Shown: in pieces, positions 16,329 to 24,862 of the stretch
Layout of the letters: each line of letters starts with the position of its first letter
How positions within the stretch are numbered: position 1 is the first letter of the stretch
From: Sphingomonas parva (ex Maeng et al. 2020)
Lineage (GTDB): Bacteria > Pseudomonadota > Alphaproteobacteria > Sphingomonadales > Sphingomonadaceae
DNA: 64,000 nt
Direction of reading: 5' to 3'
Assembly: GCF_004564275.1 (NCBI RefSeq)
Contig: NZ_SPDV01000015.1
Coordinates: 17,568-81,567 of the forward strand
The notes under the pieces: generated by a model
The model's database searches: none
Told to the model about the DNA's origin: nothing
What the model saw: only the letters and a program-made list of their open reading frames with translations
Made by a program: the position numbers and the translations under genes

Positions 16329-16988
16329 TTAGTCGTGCGCGGCTTTGTCGTCCAGACGCCTTCCGGCAGCGACCAAAAGAGTGATCAGCAGTGGCACCAG
16401 AACCACACTGAGAACGACCTTGGCGAGCGCCTGGCCGAGGATCAGATCGCCGATCGGCCGCACGCCGTAGAAGGACACGGTGATGAAGATCAGAGTGTCG
16501 ACGATCTGCGAGAGCGCGCTGGCGATGGCGGCGCGGCCGGCGAGCCACAGGCCGCCGCTGCCGCCGGAGCCCATGAGCTTCGAGAAGATGAAGACGTTGA
16601 GGAATTGCGACACGCCGTAGGCGATGATTCCCGCCGCCATCAGCCGCCAGCTCTGTCCCAAAATGATCGGGAAGGCCTCCTTGGCCGGCTCGTACATGCC
16701 TTGGTCGGTGGGAAGCTGCAGCACGAGCCAGATCAGCGCGATCGAGGTCAGCAGCGGAATGAAGCCGAAGCGGACGAGGCGGTTCGCCGTGTCCGGCCCG
16801 TGAAGCTCCGCGACGGTGCTGCCGAGCACGACGAGCAGGAGGAAAGGGAAAATCCCTGCCTCGACCGCGAGCGGCCCGAGCGCCACCTGCTTCGCGCCGA
16901 GCACGCCTGCGATGCAGACCATGCCGCCGTAGAGGACGGTGAAGATGAAGAGCGAGCGGGCGATTGCCGGCGGGGATGTCGTTGCCAT
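16329..16988 (-). CDS. yhhQ: Queuosine-precursor/vitamin-uptake (VUT, YhhQ family) transporter
   Basis: A 219-residue integral membrane protein with about six hydrophobic segments and the typical VUT pattern: an N-terminal LGAKQVALGP, AELHGPDTANRLVRFGF and DTLIFITVSFYGV. YhhQ of E. coli imports the deazaguanine precursors of queuosine. It is divergent from the PfkB kinase gene, with only a short shared promoter. The neighbourhood of nucleoside genes fits a nucleobase-like substrate. Confidence 0.85.
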   Translation of the reverse strand: MATTSPPAIARSLFIFTVLYGGMVCIAGVLGAKQVALGPLAVEAGIFPFLLLVVLGSTVAELHGPDTANRLVRFGFIPLLTSIALIWLVLQLPTDQGMYEPAKEAFPIILGQSWRLMAAGIIAYGVSQFLNVFIFSKLMGSGGSGGLWLAGRAAIASALSQIVDTLIFITVSFYGVRPIGDLILGQALAKVVLSVVLVPLLITLLVAAGRRLDDKAAHD

Positions 16989-17064
16989 GGGCGCGTTGCG
17001 TAACCGCTTTGGCGGCTCGCAAAAAGAGCTTTCCGTCGCGCGCGGTTCGGGCCATCAGGCGCGC

Positions 17065-18048
17065 GTGACAGACTTCAGACTGGACGTCCTTGCGATCGGC
17101 GACGCGATCGTGGACGTCATCGCCACCGCAGACGATGCTTTCCTGCAAGAGGAGGGGCTCCCGAAAGGCTCGATGAGGCTCATCGACGCCGCCGAGGCGA
17201 CTCGCCTCTATTCCCACATGGGGCAGGCGCGCGAAACGAGCGGCGGATCGGCCGCCAACACCATGGCAGGGATTGCGGCGCTGGGCGGCAGGGCCGGCTT
17301 CGTCGGGCAGGTGGCCCGGGATCAGCTGGGCGAGATCTTCGCGCACGACATCCGCGCGCTCGGCGTCGAGTTCACCACTCCGCCGTGCGACACCGACGAG
17401 CCGACCGGCCGCTGCCTGATCCTGGTCACGCCCGACGGGCAGCGGACGATGAACACCTCTCCGGGCGCGTCGCACAGCCTTTCGGTCTCGGCGCTCGACG
17501 AGCAGCAGATCCGCGACTCGGCGATCCTCTATCTCGAAGCCTATCTCTGGGTTCCCGACTCCCCGCGCGCGGCGATGGAGCGGGCGATCGAGATCGCCCA
17601 TGCCGCCGGCCGCAGGGTCGCCTTCACTCTCTCCGACATCGCCTGCATCGCCAAGCGGCGCGACAGCTTCCTCGATCTGATCCAGGCGCGCGCCATCGAC
17701 ATGCTGTTCGCCAACGAGGCGGAGGTGAAGGCGCTCGCCGGCATCGACGCCTTCGATCCGGCGCTCGCCGCGCTGCAGGACAAGGTGCCGCTGATCGTCT
17801 GCACCTGCAGCGAGCGCGGCGCGGTCGCCGTGGAGAACGGCCGCCGTGTCGCGGTGCCGGCGGCGCCGGTGGAGCGCGTGGTCGACACGACGGGCGCGGG
17901 CGATCTGTTCGCCGCGGGCTTCCTTTCCGGCCAGGCGCTGGAGCGGCCGCTCGAGGAGTGCCTCCGGCGGGGCGCGATCGCGGCGGCCGAAATCATCTCC
18001 CACTTCGGCGCCCGCCCCGAAGCGGATCTGAAGGCATTGATGGCATGA
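17065..18048 (+). CDS. PfkB-family kinase, probable adenosine/nucleoside kinase
   Basis: The protein has the PfkB fold: N-terminal DVLAIGDAIVDVIA, the glycine-rich GGSAANTMAGIAALGG and the anion-hole/catalytic segment VDTTGAGDLFAAG with the base Asp at about residue 280. The N-terminal sequence resembles adenosine kinases of alphaproteobacteria. The GTG start at 17065 matches the family N-terminus and gives 327 residues; in-frame upstream ATGs (for example 16987) would add a basic extension overlapping the divergent transporter promoter. The stop overlaps the start of the LOG gene (ATGA). Together with NupC and the 5'-nucleotidase it suggests nucleoside salvage by phosphorylation. Confidence 0.85.
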   Translation: MTDFRLDVLAIGDAIVDVIATADDAFLQEEGLPKGSMRLIDAAEATRLYSHMGQARETSGGSAANTMAGIAALGGRAGFVGQVARDQLGEIFAHDIRALGVEFTTPPCDTDEPTGRCLILVTPDGQRTMNTSPGASHSLSVSALDEQQIRDSAILYLEAYLWVPDSPRAAMERAIEIAHAAGRRVAFTLSDIACIAKRRDSFLDLIQARAIDMLFANEAEVKALAGIDAFDPALAALQDKVPLIVCTCSERGAVAVENGRRVAVPAAPVERVVDTTGAGDLFAAGFLSGQALERPLEECLRRGAIAAAEIISHFGARPEADLKALMA

Positions 18049-18614
18049 AGAGACTCGCGGTCTATTGCGGCTCCAGCATGGGAACCGACCCCGCGTTCGC
18101 GGACACCGCACGTGCGCTGGGCGAGGAAATGGCGCGGCGCGGCGTGGACCTCGTCTACGGCGGCGGCCGCCTGGGCCTGATGGGGGTCGTCGCGGACGCC
18201 GTCCTCGGCGCCGGCGGTAAGGCCTATGGAGTCATTCCCCAGGCGCTCACCGACCTGGAAGTCGCCCACCAGGGGCTGACCGAGCTCCACACCGTGACCT
18301 CGATGCACGAGCGCAAGGCGAAGATGACCGAGCTCACCGACGCCTTCGTCGCATTGCCGGGAGGAATCGGCACGTTCGACGAACTGTTCGAGGCCTGGAC
18401 GTGGAACGCGCTCGGCTATCACGCCAAGCCGTTTGCTCTGCTCAACGTCAACGGCTTCTGGGACGGAATGATCGGCTTCCTCGATGGCGTCACGGCCAAC
18501 GGCTTCATGTCGCCGGCGCGCCGTGCGCAGCTGCTCGTCGGCGACAGCATCGGCGAGGCGCTCGATCTGCTGGACAGCGCCTCGGGGGCATCCGAAAGAA
18601 AGATGGTCTGGTGA
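18045..18614 (+). CDS. LOG-family cytokinin riboside 5'-monophosphate phosphoribohydrolase (TIGR00730)
   Basis: A 189-residue protein with the LOG signatures LVYGGGRLGLMG, MHERKAKM and PGGIGTFDE (residues 105-113). LOG-family enzymes split AMP or modified AMP into the base and ribose 5-phosphate. It is translationally coupled to the kinase gene through an ATGA overlap and is followed 31 bases later by nupC, so the three form an operon. Confidence 0.9.
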   Translation: MKRLAVYCGSSMGTDPAFADTARALGEEMARRGVDLVYGGGRLGLMGVVADAVLGAGGKAYGVIPQALTDLEVAHQGLTELHTVTSMHERKAKMTELTDAFVALPGGIGTFDELFEAWTWNALGYHAKPFALLNVNGFWDGMIGFLDGVTANGFMSPARRAQLLVGDSIGEALDLLDSASGASERKMVW

Positions 18615-18645
18615 AGACCGGCGGGGAACAAGGGGCGAGGGGCCG

Positions 18646-19899
18646 ATGAATCGTATTCTGATGGGGATTGCGGGGATGGCGCTCATCCTCGCTCTGGCAT
18701 TCCTGCTGTCTTCGAACCGCAGGGCGATCCGCTTGCGCGTGGTCTCCGCCGCCTTCGCGCTGCAGGCCGGGATCGCGGTGCTCGTCCTCTACACCAGCTG
18801 GGGCAGGGCCGGGATCAACTCGCTCTCGACCGGCGTCGCCAACCTGCTCGGCTACGCCAACCAGGGCACCGAATTCCTCTTCGGCCCCAAGGAGAGCAAC
18901 CCGCTCGCCAACACGTTCGCGCTGGGCGCGCTGCCGGTGATCATCTTCTTCGCTTCGATGGTCGCGATCCTTTATTATCTCGGCGTCATGCAACGGATCG
19001 TGCGCTGGGTGGGCGGCGCGATCGGCATGGTCACCGGCATCAGCCGCGTCGAGTCGCTGAGCGCCGCCGCCAACATCTTCGTCGGGCAGAGCGAGTCGCC
19101 GCTGGTGATCCGCCCCTATCTCGCCAGCCTCACCCCGGCTCAGCTCTTCACCGTCATGACGGTGGGCATGGCCGGAGTCGCCGGCACCATCCTCGCCGCT
19201 TATGCGTCGCTGCTCGGCCCGGGCGCGCTTCCCTATCTGCTCGCGGCCGCGTTCATGTCCGCGCCGGGCGGCATCCTGATGGCCAAGATCATGATGCCGG
19301 ACGAACCGAAGAGCGACGAGCTGCCGCTCGGCGATACTCCGACCGACCAGAAGGTGGAGATCGAGACGTTCGAGGAGGGCGAGCGCCCGGCGAACGTGAT
19401 CATGGCCGCGTCGCAGGGCGCACAGACCGGCGTCCGGCTTGCCGTTGCGGTGGGCGCCATGGTGCTCGCCTTCGTCGCGCTGGTGGCGCTCGCCAACGGC
19501 CTGCTCGGCGGGATCGGCGGCTGGTTCGGCTATCCGAACCTCAGCTTCCAATATCTGATCGGCCAGGTGTTCGCGCCGATCATGTATCTGATCGGCGTGC
19601 CGTGGAACGAGGCGCAGCAGGCCGGCGGCCTGTTCGGCACCAAGCTGGTGCTGAACGAGTTCGTCGCGTTCATCGACCTCGGCAAGATGGCCGAGCTTTC
19701 GGAGCGCAGCCGCGCGATCGTCACCTTCGCTCTGTGCGGCTTCGCGAACTTCAGCTCCATCGCCATCCAGATGGCGGTGACCGGCGGCCTGGCGCCCAAC
19801 CAGCGGCCGGTGATCGCCCGCCTCGGCATCAAGGCGCTGATCGCGGGATCGCTCGCCAATTTGATGAGCGCGGCGCTGGCCGGCCTGCTTCTGCCCTGA
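18646..19899 (+). CDS. nupC: Concentrative nucleoside transporter (NupC/CNT family)
   Basis: A 417-residue membrane protein of the CNT family with the conserved GQSESPLVIRPYLA and, further on, GTKLVLNEFVAF, which in this family line the nucleoside and cation sites, and FALCGFANFSSIAIQ. The ATG at 18646 follows a GAGGGG purine run. It imports nucleosides across the inner membrane with a cation gradient and belongs to the kinase-LOG operon. Confidence 0.93.
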   Translation: MNRILMGIAGMALILALAFLLSSNRRAIRLRVVSAAFALQAGIAVLVLYTSWGRAGINSLSTGVANLLGYANQGTEFLFGPKESNPLANTFALGALPVIIFFASMVAILYYLGVMQRIVRWVGGAIGMVTGISRVESLSAAANIFVGQSESPLVIRPYLASLTPAQLFTVMTVGMAGVAGTILAAYASLLGPGALPYLLAAAFMSAPGGILMAKIMMPDEPKSDELPLGDTPTDQKVEIETFEEGERPANVIMAASQGAQTGVRLAVAVGAMVLAFVALVALANGLLGGIGGWFGYPNLSFQYLIGQVFAPIMYLIGVPWNEAQQAGGLFGTKLVLNEFVAFIDLGKMAELSERSRAIVTFALCGFANFSSIAIQMAVTGGLAPNQRPVIARLGIKALIAGSLANLMSAALAGLLLP

Positions 19900-19966
19900 T
19901 CGGCGCGCGTCAATCCGGCATGCGCCGCAGGTGACGCGCGTGGAAGATGGAGCTAAAGCGAGCGGC

Positions 19967-20911
19967 ATGAGCACTCTCGCAAGATCCATCGCTTCCGTCT
20001 CGCTCAATGCGTCGCGCACCGACCCCGAGGGCTTTGCCCGGGAGCTCGGCGAGTCGTTCGAGCGCTACGGCTTCGCCATCATCGCCGATCACGGTATCCC
20101 GGCCGATCTCATCGCCCGCGCCGAAGCCAAGGCGCGCGCCTTCTTCGCACTGCCGGAGGAGGTGAAGCGGAGCTATCACATCGCCGGTGGCGGCGGCGCG
20201 CGCGGCTATACGCCGTTCGGCATCGAGACCGCCAAGGGCGCGACCGCGCACGACCTCAAGGAATTCTGGCACGTCGGCCGCGAGCTGCCGGAAGGCCACC
20301 GCTTCGCCGAGGTGATGGCGCCGAACGTCTGGCCCAAGGAAGTCGACAGCTTCCGCGACACCTTCCTTGAGCTGTTCGCCGCCTTCGACACCGCGGGGCT
20401 GCGCATCCTCGAGGCGATCGCCCGTCATCTCGGCCTCCGGCCGGACTTCTTCGAGGACACGGTGGAGGACGGCAATTCGGTCCTCCGCCTGCTCCATTAC
20501 CCGCCGGTCTCGGGCGATGCGCCGGGCGTGCGCGCCGGCGCGCACGAGGACATCAACACCATCACCCTGCTGCTCGGCGCCGAGGAAGCCGGCCTCCAGC
20601 TCCTCGACCGCGACGGCGAGTGGCTGCCGGTCTCGCCGAAGGAGGGCGAGCTGGTCGTCAACATCGGCGACATGCTCCAGCGCCTGACCAACAACGTGCT
20701 GAAATCGACGTCGCACCGCGTCGTCAATCCGCCGGCCGAGCGGCGCGGGCATTCGCGTTACTCAATGCCCTTCTTCCTCCACTTCCGTCCCGATTATCTT
20801 ATCGAGACGCTGCCGAGCTGCATCTCGGACGAGCGGCCGAACCTCTATCCCGAGCCGATTACCGCGCACGATTTCCTGCTGCAGCGTCTGCGCGAGATCA
20901 AACTGGTCTGA
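19967..20911 (+). CDS. Isopenicillin-N-synthase-like 2-oxoglutarate/Fe(II) oxygenase
   Basis: A 314-residue enzyme with the full iron triad: His193 and Asp195 in AHEDINTIT and His250 in STSHRVV, plus the RYS motif (264-266) that binds 2-oxoglutarate. The family includes flavonoid- and gibberellin-type oxygenases and bacterial enzymes of mostly unknown substrate. The ATG at 19967 is chosen over an in-frame upstream GTG/ATG because the family starts close to it. It lies 67 bases after nupC, so co-transcription and a nucleoside-related substrate are possible, but this is only context. Confidence 0.88.
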   Translation: MSTLARSIASVSLNASRTDPEGFARELGESFERYGFAIIADHGIPADLIARAEAKARAFFALPEEVKRSYHIAGGGGARGYTPFGIETAKGATAHDLKEFWHVGRELPEGHRFAEVMAPNVWPKEVDSFRDTFLELFAAFDTAGLRILEAIARHLGLRPDFFEDTVEDGNSVLRLLHYPPVSGDAPGVRAGAHEDINTITLLLGAEEAGLQLLDRDGEWLPVSPKEGELVVNIGDMLQRLTNNVLKSTSHRVVNPPAERRGHSRYSMPFFLHFRPDYLIETLPSCISDERPNLYPEPITAHDFLLQRLREIKLV

Positions 20912-20913
20912 TC

Positions 20914-20944
20914 GTTCGTCCCCGAGCTCGGCTCAGGGACGAAC
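20914..20944. terminator. Stem-loop between convergent genes
   Basis: GTTCGTCCC (20914-20922) pairs perfectly with GGGACGAAC (20936-20944). It lies between the convergent oxygenase and cytidine deaminase stops. There is no T-run, so efficiency is uncertain. Confidence 0.6.
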
Positions 20945-20947
20945 CGC

Positions 20948-21394
20948 TTAGCCGGCGTCCTTGAGATTGGCCGGGCCGAAGCCGTGCGGGATCAGCTCCG
21001 AGATGCGGCTGCTGCGCGTCTCGGTGCCGTTGCCGTTGGAGGCGATCACCTCCAGGTCGCGACCCGAGACCTGCGCCGCCTCGAGGATCGACTGGCGGCA
21101 GCCGCCGCAGGACGTCACCACCGCGTCGCCGGCGAGCGCCCCGTCGTCTCCGACGTGGCCGCCGGTCACGGCGATCCGCGCGATGTTCTCCAGCCCGAAG
21201 GCCTGCTGCGCGGCCGCCAGCGCGGAGAGCTCCGCGCAGATTCCCAGCCGGTAGCAGGCATTCTCCATGTTGGCGCCGACGGCGATCGCGCCGTCGACCG
21301 ATTCGATCGCGCAGCCGACGCTGAAGCGGGAGTAAGGCGCATAAGCGCCGAGCGCCGCAGCGCGGGCGCGTTCGATGAGGGGGTCTTTGGTCAT
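20948..21394 (-). CDS. cdd: Cytidine deaminase
   Basis: A 148-residue zinc enzyme with the family start APYSRFSVGCAIES, the catalytic Cys53-Ala-Glu55 (CAELSA) and the zinc pair Cys96 and Cys99 (SCGGCR). It deaminates cytidine and deoxycytidine to uridine forms in the cytoplasm. The ATG at 21394 gives the normal length for the homotetrameric type. It is divergent from the 5'-nucleotidase gene with about 97 bases between the starts. Confidence 0.94.
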   Translation of the reverse strand: MTKDPLIERARAAALGAYAPYSRFSVGCAIESVDGAIAVGANMENACYRLGICAELSALAAAQQAFGLENIARIAVTGGHVGDDGALAGDAVVTSCGGCRQSILEAAQVSGRDLEVIASNGNGTETRSSRISELIPHGFGPANLKDAG

Positions 21395-21491
21395 GGCGGC
21401 GTCATAGAGCGGCGCCGCGCATAGGGCGAGGCTGATGACAGGCTGCCGGGCGCATGCCAGTGACGGGCCACAGCTCCTGGAAGGATTCGAG

Positions 21492-23243
21492 ATGCGGTTG
21501 AAGCTTTTCCTCGCGGCAGCGTCGTTGCTCGCAATGTCCGCCTGCACCACGCCGAACGGCGGCGAGACCGGTGCGGTGACGGTGAAGATCATCGGCCTCA
21601 ACGACTTCCACGGGAATCTCGAGGCCGGGAAGCTCAACGTCGAGGCTCCGGGCGCAGTGGGCGCGAGCGTGCGCGTGCCGGCCGGCGGCGCCGCCTATCT
21701 CGCCTCGGCGGTCGATCGGCTGCGCGCCGAGAACCCGAACAACGCCGTGGTGTCGGCCGGAGACATGATCGGTGCCTCGCCGCTGGTCTCGGCCTTGTTT
21801 CTCGACGAGCCGACGATCGCCGCGATGAACCTGATCAGGATCGACTACAACGCGCTCGGCAATCACGAATTCGACAAGGGCCGGTCCGAGCTGCTGCGCA
21901 TGCAGAACGGCGGCTGCGAGAAGCACACGCCGCGCCAGCCTTGCCGGGTCGACGCCGATTTCGCCGGCGCCAGCTTCCCCTTCCTCTCGGCCAACACGCT
22001 GACCGAGACCGGGGCGCCGCTGGTCCAGAGCTACGGCATCAAGACGTTCGGCAGCGGCGCGCGCGCGGTGAAGGTGGCGTTCATCGGCCTGACCCTGAAG
22101 GAGGCGCCGTCGCTCGTCACCCCGGCGGGGGTCGCGGGCCTCACCTTCGCCGACGAGGCCGACACCGCCAACGCCCTGATCCCGCAGCTTAAGGCGGAAG
22201 GCGCCGACGCGATCGTCGTGCTGATCCACCAGGGCGCCTACACCAAGGTGCCGTTCAACGACAAAAGCTGCGGCGGGCTTTCCGGCGACATCCTGCCGAT
22301 CCTCGACCGGCTCGATCCCGCCGTCGACGTGGTCATCTCCGGCCACACCCATGTCGCCTATGTCTGCGACTACGGGAAGGTGAACAAGGATCGTCCGTTC
22401 CTGCTGACCAGCGCCGGTTACGGCGGCACGATCATGACCGATCTCGATCTGACCATCGACCCGCGCACCGGCCGGGTGATCGCCAAGAAAGCCGACAACA
22501 TCATCGTCCAGGGCGAGCCGTTCAGCAACGCGCGCGGCGACTATCCGGTGTCCGATCTCTATCCGCATTTCTCGTCGCGTCAGGACGTGGCGTCGCTCGT
22601 CGCGCGCTATTCGGCGGCCGCCGCGCCGGTCGCCGCCGAGCGCGTCGGCCGGCTGACCGCGCCGGCGACCAAGGCGGAGACCGAATGGGGCGAGCAGGTG
22701 CTGGGCAATCTGATCGCCGACGCACAGCTCGCCGCGACGCGCGCGCCCGAAGCCGGCGGCGCCGAGATCGCCTTCATGAACGCCGGCGGTGTCCGGGCCG
22801 ATCTCGTCCCCGCCGCCGACGGGACGATCACCTACGGCCAGGTCTTCGCCGTCCAGCCGTTCGGCAACACGCTGATGGTGAAGAGCTTCACCGGGCGCCA
22901 GATCCGCGCGATCCTGGAGCAGCAGTTCGACAGCGGCACGAACACGGCCGACCACCCGAACTTCCTCAATCCGTCGGCAAGCCTGCATTACGCCTACGAT
23001 CTCAGCCGCCCGGCGGGGCAGCGCATCCTCGACGTCACGGTGAACGGCAAGCCGCTCGAGCACGAACGGGTCTACCGCGTCGCGATGAGCAATTTCCTCG
23101 CCAGCGGCGGCGACAATTTCACTGCGTTTCGCGAGGGCACCAACCAGGTCGGCGGGGCGCAGGATCTCGATGCGCTGGTCGCCTACCTCTCCAGGTCGCA
23201 GCCGATCGTGCCGCCCAAGACGGACCGCGTGGCAAAGCGCTGA
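21492..23243 (+). CDS. Exported 5'-nucleotidase / 2',3'-cyclic phosphodiesterase-type metallophosphatase lipoprotein
   Basis: A 583-residue protein with lipoprotein signal peptide (AMSAC, Cys18). The N-terminal metallophosphatase domain has NDFHGN, SAGDMIGASPL, GNHEFD and SGHTH for the dinuclear metal centre; the C-terminal 5'-nucleotidase domain has NAGGVRADL and ASGGDNFTAF. It is UshA/CpdB-like and should dephosphorylate external nucleotides so that the nucleosides can be imported by NupC. The ATG at 21492 gives a full-length family member. Confidence 0.92.
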   Translation: MRLKLFLAAASLLAMSACTTPNGGETGAVTVKIIGLNDFHGNLEAGKLNVEAPGAVGASVRVPAGGAAYLASAVDRLRAENPNNAVVSAGDMIGASPLVSALFLDEPTIAAMNLIRIDYNALGNHEFDKGRSELLRMQNGGCEKHTPRQPCRVDADFAGASFPFLSANTLTETGAPLVQSYGIKTFGSGARAVKVAFIGLTLKEAPSLVTPAGVAGLTFADEADTANALIPQLKAEGADAIVVLIHQGAYTKVPFNDKSCGGLSGDILPILDRLDPAVDVVISGHTHVAYVCDYGKVNKDRPFLLTSAGYGGTIMTDLDLTIDPRTGRVIAKKADNIIVQGEPFSNARGDYPVSDLYPHFSSRQDVASLVARYSAAAAPVAAERVGRLTAPATKAETEWGEQVLGNLIADAQLAATRAPEAGGAEIAFMNAGGVRADLVPAADGTITYGQVFAVQPFGNTLMVKSFTGRQIRAILEQQFDSGTNTADHPNFLNPSASLHYAYDLSRPAGQRILDVTVNGKPLEHERVYRVAMSNFLASGGDNFTAFREGTNQVGGAQDLDALVAYLSRSQPIVPPKTDRVAKR

Positions 23244-23249
23244 GTATCT

Positions 23250-23268
23250 CCCCTCCCTGTGGGAGGGG
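23250..23268. terminator. Stem-loop after 5'-nucleotidase
   Basis: CCCCTCCC pairs with GGGAGGGG around a three-base loop, seven bases after the nucleotidase stop and before the convergent AMP nucleosidase gene. There is no T-run. Confidence 0.55.
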
Positions 23269-23300
23269 ATGAATTTGGATCTGGAGGTTTTCTTCCGGCC

Positions 23301-24755
23301 TTACCGGAAGGGGGGCTCGTCGAAGCTGCGCAGCTTGCGCGAGTGGAGGGTGGCGCCTTCGCGCTTGAGGATGCGCAGGGTCTCGATCCCGATCCTCAAA
23401 TGCTGGCTGATCGCCCGCTCGTAGAAGGCGTTGGCCTGGCCCGGCAGCTTGATCTCGCCGTGGAGCGGCTTGTCGGAGACGCAGAGCAGGGTGCCGTAGG
23501 GCACGCGGAAGCGGTAGCCCTGGGCGGCGACGGTGGCCGATTCCATGTCGATCGCGACGGCGCGCGACTGATTGAAGCGACGCGCGGACTGGGTGTAGCG
23601 CAGCTCCCAGTTTCGGTCGTCGGTGGTGACGACGGTGCCGGTCCGAAGCCGGCGCTTGAGCTCGCCCGGCTCCTCGCCGCTCACTTGCGCCGCGGCGTCG
23701 TACAGCGCCTGCTGGATCTCGGCGATCGCCGGGATCGGGATCTCGATCGGCAGGACGTCGTCGAGGACGTGATCGTCGCGCAGATAGGCGTGGGCAAGGA
23801 CATAGTCGCCGATCGTCTGGCTGGGCCTGAGGCCCCCGCAATGGCCGATCATCAGCCAGGCCTCGGGCCGCATCACGGCGAGATGGTCGCAGATCGTCTT
23901 GGCGTTGGAGGGCCCGACGCCGATGTTGACCAAAGTGATGCCGCGACCTTCGGCGGCGATCAGATGGTAGGCGGGCATCTGGTATTTGCGCCATGCGCCC
24001 GCCGCGACCTTGCCCTCGGCGCCTTCGGTGTCGCGGGTGATGAACACGCCGCCCGGTGCCGACAGCGCCTCGTAGGGCGAGTCCTCGCGGCGCAGCTCCT
24101 CGATCGCCCAGCGGACGAATTCATCGACATAGCGGACATAGTTGGTGAACAGCAGGTAGCGCTGGGTGTGCTCGGACGGGGTGCCAGTGTAGTGGCGCAG
24201 CCGCGCGAGGCTGAAATCGACCCGGGGGCCGTCGAACAGAGCGAGCGGCCGGGCGGGATGGGAATTATGATCCCAGGCGCCGTCGGCGATCTCGTCGCCG
24301 ATATGGGCGAGCTCGGTGGTCGGGAACCAGCGGCTGAGATCGGCGGCGTGCGCACCGTCGAGCCGGAGATCGTCGGTGCCGTCGAGCACATAAGGGTAAG
24401 GGATCTCGCTGGCCGAGCGGCCGACGGTCACTTCGACGTCATAGTCCCGCACGAGATAGCCGAGCTGCTCGGCCAGGTATTTGCGGAAGAGGTGCGGGCG
24501 CGCAATGCTGATCGCATAGACGCCCGGCTGGTTGAGCCGGCCAAAGGCGCGGCCCGGGAATTTCGGCGTGCTGTCCAGCCGATAATGGATGCGCAGCTCC
24601 GGATAGGCGAACAGGCCGGCGGCGCGGGCGTCGAGATGGGGGCGCTCACCGTTCTTGAGGTAATGGGCCAGCGCCTTCCGCAGGCTGCTCACCGACTGGT
24701 CGTAGGTCTCGATGAGCTCGGCGATGATGCCGGGGATATCTTCGATGCGAGTCAT
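23301..24755 (-). CDS. amn: AMP nucleosidase
   Basis: A 484-residue enzyme with an N-terminal AMP-nucleosidase-specific domain and a C-terminal nucleoside-phosphorylase fold (NIGVGPSNAKTICDHLA, MIGHCGGLRP, AIDMESATVAAQGYRFRVPYG, LCVSDKPLHGE). It splits AMP into adenine and ribose 5-phosphate. The ATG at 24755 is preferred; a GTG three codons upstream (24764) is possible. Together with LOG it gives a second AMP-cleaving activity in the same island. Confidence 0.93.
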   Translation of the reverse strand: MTRIEDIPGIIAELIETYDQSVSSLRKALAHYLKNGERPHLDARAAGLFAYPELRIHYRLDSTPKFPGRAFGRLNQPGVYAISIARPHLFRKYLAEQLGYLVRDYDVEVTVGRSASEIPYPYVLDGTDDLRLDGAHAADLSRWFPTTELAHIGDEIADGAWDHNSHPARPLALFDGPRVDFSLARLRHYTGTPSEHTQRYLLFTNYVRYVDEFVRWAIEELRREDSPYEALSAPGGVFITRDTEGAEGKVAAGAWRKYQMPAYHLIAAEGRGITLVNIGVGPSNAKTICDHLAVMRPEAWLMIGHCGGLRPSQTIGDYVLAHAYLRDDHVLDDVLPIEIPIPAIAEIQQALYDAAAQVSGEEPGELKRRLRTGTVVTTDDRNWELRYTQSARRFNQSRAVAIDMESATVAAQGYRFRVPYGTLLCVSDKPLHGEIKLPGQANAFYERAISQHLRIGIETLRILKREGATLHSRKLRSFDEPPFR

Positions 24756-24820
24756 GGCCTTCACTGTCCTGTCGCACCGCCCTTGGCAAGCCCGCCGCCG
24801 CTCCGGAACGAACCAAGGGG

Positions 24821-24855
24821 GAGGGCAGCCGTTCCCGAAAGGCCCGGCTGCCCTC
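24821..24855 (-). terminator. Terminator-like hairpin after the EF-hand gene
   Basis: GAGGGCAGCCG (24821-24831) pairs perfectly with CGGCTGCCCTC (24845-24855). It lies just downstream of the EF-hand gene and upstream of amn, both on the minus strand, so it should separate the two transcripts. Confidence 0.7.
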
Positions 24856-24862
24856 GCGAGGC

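Noticed and set aside
23292..23310. Second hairpin (CTTCCGG...CCGGAAG) as terminator of AMP nucleosidase
   Set aside because: It overlaps the stop codon of the gene and has no T-run in the correct direction; more likely incidental.
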